Under the pieces are notes generated by a model. The model ran no database searches, was not told the origin of the DNA, and saw only the letters and a program-made list of their open reading frames with translations. Below, piece after piece: positions 15,579 to 20,983 of a stretch of DNA of 20,983 nt; the first letter of the stretch is position 1; every line of letters begins with the position of its first letter. The translations under genes were made by a program, and so were the position numbers. Origin of the DNA: DATDVL01 sp035290025 (GTDB lineage: Archaea > Nanobdellota > Nanobdellia > SCGC-AAA011-G17 > DATDVL01). Location of the stretch: the NCBI GenBank assembly GCA_035290025.1, contig DATDVL010000045.1:1-20983 (forward strand), in the 5' to 3' direction.

Positions 15579-15590
15579 AAAAAAAAGAAT
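15579..15590 (-). terminator. Oligo-T terminator of the lipoprotein operon
   Basis: Eight consecutive T on the minus strand (15586-15579) follow four bases after the stop codon of the lipoprotein gene. They lie in the 14-base gap between that gene and the eS8 stop. Confidence 0.5.
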
Positions 15591-15809
15591 TTAGAAATTA
15601 TCTAAATCCTCTTCAAAAGCAGCCATTTCTTCGTCGCCATAATCAAGCGAACCTAAATCTGTATCCATCTCTAACTGCTGATTCTGCTGCACATCATCAG
15701 CAAACTCTTGTTCCAAAGATGCAGGCTGACTCTCCAGAGTGCTTCCTGAACAACCTATCAAAAGAACAGTTGTTACCAATAAAGCAATTATTAACCAAGC
15801 ACTCTTCAT
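15591..15809 (-). CDS. Small acidic lipoprotein
   Basis: The product is 72 residues. A hydrophobic signal (residues 3-18) ends in the lipobox-like LLIGCSGS, so C20 is the probable lipidated cysteine. The mature part is about 52 residues, strongly acidic and Gln-rich (EQEFADDVQQNQQLEMDTD and EEDLDNF). No family is recognised. The ATG overlaps the stop of the upstream secreted helical protein (ATGA), so the two are translationally coupled and probably work together at the cell surface. Confidence 0.75.
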   Translation of the reverse strand: MKSAWLIIALLVTTVLLIGCSGSTLESQPASLEQEFADDVQQNQQLEMDTDLGSLDYGDEEMAAFEEDLDNF

Positions 15810-16870
15810 TGTTCCACCTCCACATCTGTTTCTGACTTCACACTAATCTCTTTTACTGCCTGCACATACGCCTGCAAGGATTGATGTGCTTCCTGCAATT
15901 CAGCGCGAGCCTCTTTGAGTACTTCACGAGCTTCTTCTGTACTGCCTGCCTTCAATAACACTTCAGCTTCAGCACGAGCATCAGCAGAAGCATCTAAATG
16001 GGCCTCGAAATCAGCCAGTTCTGCTTCAGCAGTTGTGGTATCATAACCTTTGGCCTTCAGTTCTGCAATACGCGTCTCTAGGCGATCCTCAAGCTTATCA
16101 CCACGCTGCGTTACTCCCCACAAACCATGGTTTACTACCACCAAAGCATGCGCTTTAGCACGAACCTTAGACTCAGACCATATTACCTTCAACTCTTTAA
16201 CAGCAGCTTTCACTTCTGCAGCAGAAGAGTTTTCATTAATGCGATCAGTAACTGCTTTTATACGAACAATATCGGCATCAATCTTAGCTGTGATTTCTGC
16301 CTTATTCTCAATATCTGAAGCAGCAACACGAGCTTTCAAACGTTCCAAATAAGCAATCCACTGCTCGGCACGAACTTCAACATTCGCAACAATATCACTT
16401 TTTACTTCTGCCCTAAAAGACTCACAAGCAGCAATTTTTCCCTGCACATCAGCAGCAACTACATTAGCAACTGCGGCACGAACTTCAACCTGCTTACACT
16501 CCTTTAACTTTTCACGGAATTCAGCACGTTCACCATTTACCTTTTCACGGAACTCCATCCTCAAACGCTGACTCTTATCACGCGCTTCGACACGTATTCC
16601 CTTCAAACGTACCTTTAATTCTGCACGAGCTTCACGACGGTCATCATTGATGTCTATATCACTCTCAACTTCTTGTCTATCATCGTTATCAGACTCACTT
16701 TCTAGTTCACTATCAGATTCTACTTGTGTATTTACTTCATTGTCATCGTCACCAATTTTTACTTCACCACGAACACCTATTCTGCCAGAACTGCTATCAG
16801 CAAAAACCCCTAACGGGATAACTGCTAACACCAGCAAAGCAATAAGACTTATTGTTAGACCATTTCTCAT
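15806..16870 (-). CDS. Secreted helical, charged protein of unknown function
   Basis: The product is 354 residues. The signal peptide (1-24) ends GVFADS. An acidic low-complexity stretch rich in Asp, Glu and Ser follows (about 38-75). From about 77 to the end the sequence is almost all helix-forming, with heptad-like Glu/Arg/Lys/Ala repeats, for example REARAELKVRLKGIRVEARD and EAREVLKEARAELQEAHQSL. Two cysteines sit near 127 and 153. It has no membrane span after the signal. It resembles periplasmic or surface coiled-coil scaffold proteins, but no family is recognised. A strong Shine-Dalgarno GAGGAGGT lies 6 bases before the ATG. It heads the operon with the small lipoprotein. Confidence 0.75.
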   Translation of the reverse strand: MRNGLTISLIALLVLAVIPLGVFADSSSGRIGVRGEVKIGDDDNEVNTQVESDSELESESDNDDRQEVESDIDINDDRREARAELKVRLKGIRVEARDKSQRLRMEFREKVNGERAEFREKLKECKQVEVRAAVANVVAADVQGKIAACESFRAEVKSDIVANVEVRAEQWIAYLERLKARVAASDIENKAEITAKIDADIVRIKAVTDRINENSSAAEVKAAVKELKVIWSESKVRAKAHALVVVNHGLWGVTQRGDKLEDRLETRIAELKAKGYDTTTAEAELADFEAHLDASADARAEAEVLLKAGSTEEAREVLKEARAELQEAHQSLQAYVQAVKEISVKSETDVEVEQ

Positions 16871-16912
16871 AGTAATACCTCCTCAGGTTATATTCTACTT
16901 AACGCTGAAGAA

Positions 16913-16922
16913 CTTTATAAAG
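16913..16922 (-). promoter_or_regulatory. TATA box of the secreted helical protein operon
   Basis: CTTTATAAAG, itself palindromic, is centred about 47 bases before the ATG at 16870. That leaves a leader of about 20 bases containing the Shine-Dalgarno sequence at 16877-16884. Confidence 0.55.
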
Positions 16923-16990
16923 AAACTTTCTTTACCACCCTTTACGAAGCTTTTTGAAGCTTTATTCAACCTCTGTTTGCCAAGAGAAAG

Positions 16991-16999
16991 TTTTTATAA
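16991..16999 (+). promoter_or_regulatory. TATA box of the membrane winged-helix regulator
   Basis: TTTTTATAA is centred 26 bases before the ATG at 17021, so the transcript is predicted to be leaderless. Confidence 0.6.
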
Positions 17000-17020
17000 C
17001 AAGCGTTCCTACTTTATACC

Positions 17021-17653
17021 ATGCGTTTTTCATTACTCCTCATCTTCATTTTACTTCTCTCTTCTTATGTTTCCGCAGCAACACTCCAAGGAAAAGTTTA
17101 TACTTATGATTTAGAACGAGCAAAAAACGTCGTTGTAGAATTATCCACGACACCACAACAACGCATTGTCAGTACTGACGGTATCTATCAGTTCTACGTG
17201 CCTCTTGGCAAGTATGATATTACTGTTTATGACCAAGACAATAGTCAATTACTAGGAAATGATAATGTCACCTTAACGAAAGAAGGGACTTACACTTTAG
17301 ATATTATCTTACCCTTCAAAGAAAAAGAACATAGTTCCCTTGCTTACATTCTAGGAACACTCTTTATTCTCTTTGTTGCAGGATTACTCCTCCTTCACGA
17401 AAAAACACATCATTTCGCTGAACGCCTAGGAAAAAGCCTACGACTTAAGAAAAAGCTACCTGTAATAACTAACGATAAAGAAAAATTATTGACCCTTATT
17501 AAAGAAGCAGGGGGAAGAATAACACAAAAGGAGCTACGAAAACATTTCACGCTATCAGAAGCGAAAATAAGCCTGCTTATCACGGAACTAGAACACGACA
17601 ACACCATAAAAAAAATAAAACAAGGACGAGGAAACATTATCATTTTACCATAA
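17021..17653 (+). CDS. Membrane-tethered winged-helix regulator with an external beta domain
   Basis: The product is 210 residues. A signal peptide (1-19, ending VSAA) leads to an external beta-sandwich of the carboxypeptidase-regulatory type (about 20-95: LQGKVYTYDLERAKNVVVEL, then STDGIYQFYVPLGKYDITVY). One membrane span follows (about 107-125, LAYILGTLFILFVAGLLLL). The cytoplasmic C-terminus (about 145-210) is a winged helix: EKLLTLIKEAGGRITQKELR, KHFTLSEAKISLLITELEHD and the wing KKIKQGRGNIIIL. This is a one-component design, with an outside sensor joined directly to a DNA-binding domain; archaea have several such proteins. The target is unknown. The divergent secreted protein/lipoprotein operon 150 bases away is a natural candidate. 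The start is supported by TATA spacing. Confidence 0.82.
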   Translation: MRFSLLLIFILLLSSYVSAATLQGKVYTYDLERAKNVVVELSTTPQQRIVSTDGIYQFYVPLGKYDITVYDQDNSQLLGNDNVTLTKEGTYTLDIILPFKEKEHSSLAYILGTLFILFVAGLLLLHEKTHHFAERLGKSLRLKKKLPVITNDKEKLLTLIKEAGGRITQKELRKHFTLSEAKISLLITELEHDNTIKKIKQGRGNIIILP

Positions 17654-17742
17654 TTACTAAAAACAACAATTCTACGTTTAAAATAGTTCTTATTTCTAAA
17701 TTTAAGTCGTATTTAACCTTAAAATATCAATTCATAGATAGC

Positions 17743-17775
17743 TTTATATATGTCCTATTCTCATTACTTATAAAT
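17743..17775 (+). promoter_or_regulatory. Promoter region of TFB with two TATA candidates
   Basis: TTTATATA (17743-17750) and CTTATAAAT (17767-17775) would give leaders of about 40 and 15 bases. The A/T-rich gap 17654-17742 shows nothing else. GTGATG (17803-17808) is a Shine-Dalgarno match 4 bases before the ATG. Confidence 0.5.
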
Positions 17776-17812
17776 ATTATTGTCTTGAAAACTATATACC
17801 TCGTGATGCGTA

Positions 17813-18724
17813 ATGGCCCCTATAAAAAAATGCCCCGAATGTTCCAGCACTTCTCTAACTTCCAATAAAGACCGAGGAGAAGTCACCTGCAGAAGCTGCG
17901 GATTAGTCATCGAAGAACGCATGATAGACTTCGGGCAAGAATGGAGAGAATTCGACTCTGACAAACAAAGCAGCAGAAGAACAGGAGCACCCATGTCCTA
18001 CCTCAAATATGATAGAGGACTAGGAACAGACGTAGGACAAAAAGGAGACATCTTCCAACTCAAAGGCAAAGGAAAAAACAAATTCTTCAGACTCAGAAAA
18101 TGGCAATACCGCATATCCACAGCCATTGAACGCAACCTCAAACTAGCACTAGCAGAACTCAAAAGAGTAGCAAGCTACCTCAAACTACCCCAAAGCGTAG
18201 AAGAAGAAGCAGCACGTATCTACACCCTAGCCGTACAAAAAAACTTAGTACGAGGAAGAAGCATGGAAAGCGTCGTCGCAGGAGCACTCTACGCAGCATG
18301 CAGAAGACATGAAGTACCCAGAACACTTGACGAACTATCAGAAGCATCAGGCATCGACAAAAAAGAAATAGGAAGAACCTACAGATTTGCAACTAGAGAA
18401 TTAGGCATAAGAATACTCCCCAGCAACCCGATAGATTACATACCACGATTCGCATCAGCACTCAAACTAGCACCTGACACCCAAAGCAAAGCAGTAGAGA
18501 TATTAGAAAAAGCAGAAAACTCAGAACTCACCTCGGGACGAGGGCCAACAGGCATAGCAGCAGCATCACTCTACGTCGCAGCACTCATCAACAACGAAAA
18601 AAGAACACAACGAGAAGTAGCAGACGTCGCAGGAGTAACCGAAGTCACCATCAGAAACAGATACAAAGAACTACTCAAAAAACTCAAACTCAAAGACGTA
18701 TTAAAAAAGAAAATAAAAAAGTAA
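17813..18724 (+). CDS. tfb: Transcription initiation factor TFB (TFIIB homologue)
   Basis: The product is 303 residues, the usual archaeal length. The N-terminal zinc ribbon uses C7/C10 (CPEC) and C26/C29 (CRSC). The B-reader and linker (about 30-75) contain GQEWREFDSDKQ and RTGAP. Two cyclin folds follow at about 105-195 (VEEEAARIYTLAV, RSMESVVAGALYAACRRHEV) and about 200-295 (GPTGIAAASLYVAAL). The recognition helix TQREVADVAGVTEVTIRNRY binds the BRE upstream of TATA. TFB recruits RNA polymerase to TBP-bound promoters, and the many TATA boxes in this window are its targets. A short basic tail (KKLKLKDVLKKKIKK) ends the protein. The start is set by the zinc ribbon and a Shine-Dalgarno sequence. 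Confidence 0.97.
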   Translation: MAPIKKCPECSSTSLTSNKDRGEVTCRSCGLVIEERMIDFGQEWREFDSDKQSSRRTGAPMSYLKYDRGLGTDVGQKGDIFQLKGKGKNKFFRLRKWQYRISTAIERNLKLALAELKRVASYLKLPQSVEEEAARIYTLAVQKNLVRGRSMESVVAGALYAACRRHEVPRTLDELSEASGIDKKEIGRTYRFATRELGIRILPSNPIDYIPRFASALKLAPDTQSKAVEILEKAENSELTSGRGPTGIAAASLYVAALINNEKRTQREVADVAGVTEVTIRNRYKELLKKLKLKDVLKKKIKK

Positions 18725-18745
18725 CAACACTGAGGAGCGACATCC

Positions 18746-19141
18746 ATGGGGGCAGTTTATAGCTTAGCAGCATTCGAAGAACGAAGAACGAAAATACAAG
18801 AAGAATGTAAGAGAAAACCACGCTTGTCTACTAAAGGAAATCTTTCTTATATAACCCCACCAGAAATATTTAAGGCCATTGACGATCTTATTACCATACC
18901 TGGATTAGTACCTCAAATCGCCGCAGTCGTAGAAGACCCACGCGTGCGCGTAGAAGCAGCACGAAGACTCTGCAGAGAAAACTTCCATGGCCAAGAACCA
19001 TTCTATTTTGACCGGGAAAGAAGAATATGGACACGCAACGTGGATTTACCCTTGTCATACTACCGAGATATTATCGTAGGACTCCTTGAACGTTACTTAG
19101 CAATTTGCAAAGAATTAAAAGAAGAAAGAACGTTCGACTAA
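18746..19141 (+). CDS. Conserved-looking protein of unknown function downstream of tfb
   Basis: The product is 131 residues: soluble, mostly helical, with no signal or membrane span. A tryptophan/tyrosine-rich patch FYFDRERRIW sits at about 92-101, and a helix ending AICKELKEE is near the C-terminus. I do not recognise the family. It starts 21 bases after tfb with a good Shine-Dalgarno sequence (GAGGAG, 18732-18737, 8 bases before the ATG), so it is cotranscribed with tfb. It overlaps the convergent transporter gene by 4 bases at the stop codons. Confidence 0.7.
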   Translation: MGAVYSLAAFEERRTKIQEECKRKPRLSTKGNLSYITPPEIFKAIDDLITIPGLVPQIAAVVEDPRVRVEAARRLCRENFHGQEPFYFDRERRIWTRNVDLPLSYYRDIIVGLLERYLAICKELKEERTFD

Positions 19142-19995
19142 AGTAGGATCACATATACACCAATTAACATTACCAACGAAGCAATAATTTTCTGCAACAA
19201 ATTATGATCATGAAAAATCTCACCACCGATAACGGTAGAAACCAACGTAGAAGTCTTCCTTAATGCAATAACCAACGTAATCAACGAACCAGGAACAGCA
19301 ACCGCAAGAATATACAGCATATCACTTACAATTCCTAACAACGCAATAGCAAAAATACCCCAACGACCCTTCCTTAAAGCATCAAGAACATCTTGCAAAC
19401 CATCAAACTTCAACGACTGATACAAAAATAGAATCAACGCCGTAAGAAACGCAGGGAAAATAATAATTGTAAAAGGATCTGTACGAGCAACCAACACCTT
19501 ATCCATAACTGCCAACAATGAAACCAAAACAACATTCCAAAAAATGAACCACAAGAACTTTCTCTGCGGAAAGGCATAAGAAACCTTATGACGATGCACA
19601 TCAAGAACATAAGCACCTATCATCAACAACAAAACACCTATCACGTGCTGTATACCTATACGCTCACCCAAAAAAACAAAAGAAAAACCCAAAACAAAAA
19701 CTATAGAAAAATTACGCAACGGCTCAACAAAAGAAACCTCCAAATGACGAGCAGCACGCGTCATCAAAATTGAAGCGATCGCAAGAAAAACACCCTTCAC
19801 GACCATAAGGAAAAAAGTTGTACCCCCCATACCCCAATCAAGTAAAGGCAACACTGGCAAAAAGAATAAACACAACAACAAATAGACTGTTGTCGTAAAC
19901 TCTGAAGCATGCTCATGCATCAACACCCGCTTACGAATAATAGGGATAAACGATAATATTACTGCAGAAAGCAACGCAAGAATATACCACTCCAT
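19138..19995 (-). CDS. EamA/DMT-family membrane transporter
   Basis: The product is 285 residues with about ten hydrophobic spans in two repeats of five, the drug/metabolite transporter layout. The first repeat ends ...EPLRNFSIVFVLGFSFVFLGERIGIQHVIGVLLLMIGAYVL, in which FLGERI is the typical EamA turn between spans 4 and 5. The second repeat ends LRKTSTLVSTVIGGEIFHDHNLLQKIIASLVMLIGVYVIL. The substrate cannot be read from the sequence. I start it at the ATG at 19995 (MEWYILALL). A TTG seven codons upstream (20016) is only 8 bases from the TATA box at 20021-20028, whereas 19995 is about 29 bases away. It follows rnz on the same strand but has its own promoter. Confidence 0.85.
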   Translation of the reverse strand: MEWYILALLSAVILSFIPIIRKRVLMHEHASEFTTTVYLLLCLFFLPVLPLLDWGMGGTTFFLMVVKGVFLAIASILMTRAARHLEVSFVEPLRNFSIVFVLGFSFVFLGERIGIQHVIGVLLLMIGAYVLDVHRHKVSYAFPQRKFLWFIFWNVVLVSLLAVMDKVLVARTDPFTIIIFPAFLTALILFLYQSLKFDGLQDVLDALRKGRWGIFAIALLGIVSDMLYILAVAVPGSLITLVIALRKTSTLVSTVIGGEIFHDHNLLQKIIASLVMLIGVYVILL

Positions 19996-20020
19996 ACACA
20001 AGCACACGAGCGACAAGAGA

Positions 20021-20028
20021 TTAAAAAG
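20021..20028 (-). promoter_or_regulatory. TATA box of the EamA transporter gene
   Basis: On the minus strand CTTTTTAA lies about 29 bases before the ATG at 19995. This supports that start and a near-leaderless transcript. Confidence 0.55.
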
Positions 20029-20051
20029 CTTTAGGAGACACTCAAAAATGA

Positions 20052-20945
20052 CTAAACTATTATTATATCAAAATCATTCATCGCTGTCGTATTCTTAAAA
20101 ACAGCCTGAGCCTCCTTCAATAAACCATCAACCTGCTTATACCGCTGAGAAAAATGCATTAGTGCTAATTTCTTTACTTTAGCCTTCTTCGCAATCAACG
20201 CCGCTTGCCCAGCAGTCAAATGATGCTTTTCCTTAGCCTTAGCTTCTTCCATATGTGCATAGGTAGACTCGGAAACTAGAACATCAGCATTCTTCGCTAT
20301 TTTATAACAATTCTCCACCAACGACGTATCGGTGAGATATACCACACGCTTCCCAGGAACAAGTATCGTAGCCTTCTTAGCAGCAACCTTCTTACCATTA
20401 AATACAACATCCTCACCACGCTGCAACTTACCAAACAACGGACCATGAGGGATACCTAACTTTTTTAACATACCCAAATTCATCTTACGCTTCGGCAACT
20501 CCTGAAAAGCATACGCAACACAAGGAACAGAATGCTTCACTGGCAAAGCTTCCAAAGAAAAATCTTTCGTTGCAAGAAAAACACTATCATGCACTTCCTT
20601 CACCAAAATCTTCATCTTCGCACCCTGCAAAGCAAAACTACCTAACATATGTTCTACATTCTTCTTCGTAAACTTCGGACCATAAATCTCCAAGACACGA
20701 CTATAATTACTCCCCATCATACTCTGAATCAAACCAGGTAAACCAAGAATATGATCACCATGCCAATGTGTAATCAAAATTTTCGTGATAGCTGTAGGAG
20801 AAATACCTGCAATACGCAACTGACGCTGCGTGTTCTCACCACAATCAAATAACATATTCTCTCCTTCCCACGTCAAAACTACCGCAGGATGATTACGCTC
20901 CGCCGTCGGCATCATACACGACGTACCTAAAAAAGTCAGTTTCAT
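20052..20945 (-). CDS. rnz: Ribonuclease Z (tRNA 3'-processing endonuclease)
   Basis: The product is 297 residues, normal for the short form. The metallo-beta-lactamase zinc ligands are visible: H60, H62, D64 and H65 in THWHGDHILGLPG, H138 in VKHSV, D206 in YLTDTS, and H264 in LMHFSQRY; HHLTAGQAA near 241-249 is the usual RNase Z motif. The N-terminus KLTFLGTSCMMPTAERNHPA is typical. The GPLFGKLQRGEDV loop near 168-180 is also shared with the family. The enzyme cuts precursor tRNAs after the discriminator base so that CCA can be added. That fits the CCA-less tRNA-Leu gene in this window. A TATA-like TATTTATT (20969-20976) is 27-28 bases before the ATG, so the transcript is predicted to be leaderless. 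Confidence 0.96.
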   Translation of the reverse strand: MKLTFLGTSCMMPTAERNHPAVVLTWEGENMLFDCGENTQRQLRIAGISPTAITKILITHWHGDHILGLPGLIQSMMGSNYSRVLEIYGPKFTKKNVEHMLGSFALQGAKMKILVKEVHDSVFLATKDFSLEALPVKHSVPCVAYAFQELPKRKMNLGMLKKLGIPHGPLFGKLQRGEDVVFNGKKVAAKKATILVPGKRVVYLTDTSLVENCYKIAKNADVLVSESTYAHMEEAKAKEKHHLTAGQAALIAKKAKVKKLALMHFSQRYKQVDGLLKEAQAVFKNTTAMNDFDIIIV

Positions 20946-20968
20946 AAAAACAACGCAACTAAAGAAGC

Positions 20969-20976
20969 AATAAATA
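20969..20976 (-). promoter_or_regulatory. TATA box of rnz
   Basis: On the minus strand TATTTATT is centred 27-28 bases before the rnz ATG. Confidence 0.5.
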
Positions 20977-20983
20977 CCTTTCT

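Noticed and set aside
16947..16964. Tandem GAAGCTTT repeat between the divergent genes as an operator
   Set aside because: Two short A/T-rich copies are expected by chance here, and they lie between the two TATA boxes without symmetry.
16647..17114. 155-residue plus-strand open frame overlapping the secreted helical protein and the membrane regulator
   Set aside because: Its serine-rich start is antisense to the Asp/Glu/Ser-rich region of the real gene, and it overlaps a well-supported gene in another frame.
1..20983. CRISPR arrays, rRNA genes, complete insertion sequences or replication origin
   Set aside because: No regularly spaced repeats, rRNA-like blocks, transposase gene or origin-type repeat cluster were seen on reading both strands; only the small non-autonomous element at 164-374 was found.

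Overview
The window is archaeal. It encodes an archaeal/eukaryotic-type TFIIB (TFB), the ribosomal proteins eS8 and eL37, an Sm-like (Lsm) protein, a TrmB-family regulator, an Elp3 homologue and an intron-containing tRNA-Leu. Most genes are preceded by an A/T-rich TATA box centred about 26-28 bases before the start codon. Short intergenic gaps, a class III (pilin-type) signal peptide and several large proteins of unknown family suggest a DPANN archaeon of the Woesearchaeota/Pacearchaeota kind; this lineage call is inference.

Layout. (1) 1-564: the 3' end of a RelE/HigB-like toxin gene, interrupted by a 211-bp MITE-like element with 17-bp terminal inverted repeats and a 9-bp target duplication. 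(2) 565-4037: a LemA protein, then a head-to-head pair, a Trm9/ALKBH8-type methyltransferase (minus) and a short Elp3 (plus). These would act in sequence on tRNA wobble uridine. A second methyltransferase of unknown substrate follows on the minus strand. (3) 4077-13537: a TrmB-type regulator with a palindromic operator candidate, followed by a tight plus-strand run: a 650-residue protein with a pilin-type signal, a 1975-residue secreted giant and a polytopic membrane protein. This is the best candidate for an undescribed system, probably a cell-surface apparatus. (4) 13516-15576: a small membrane protein, a cupin, tRNA-Leu(UAG) with an unusually placed 24-nt intron, eL37, Lsm and eS8. (5) 15591-17653: a small lipoprotein and a secreted helical acidic protein in one operon, and divergently a membrane-tethered winged-helix regulator. 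(6) 17813-20945: TFB and a 131-residue unknown, then on the minus strand an EamA-type transporter and RNase Z.

Two translation-start styles coexist. Most operon-leading genes appear leaderless, and the TATA spacing picks the start. Lsm, the secreted helical protein, TFB and the gene after TFB have purine-rich Shine-Dalgarno-like sequences instead. The plus strand is rich in A and C over most of the window whichever strand is coding. The methyltransferase gene at 3222-4037 and the first ~560 bases break this pattern.
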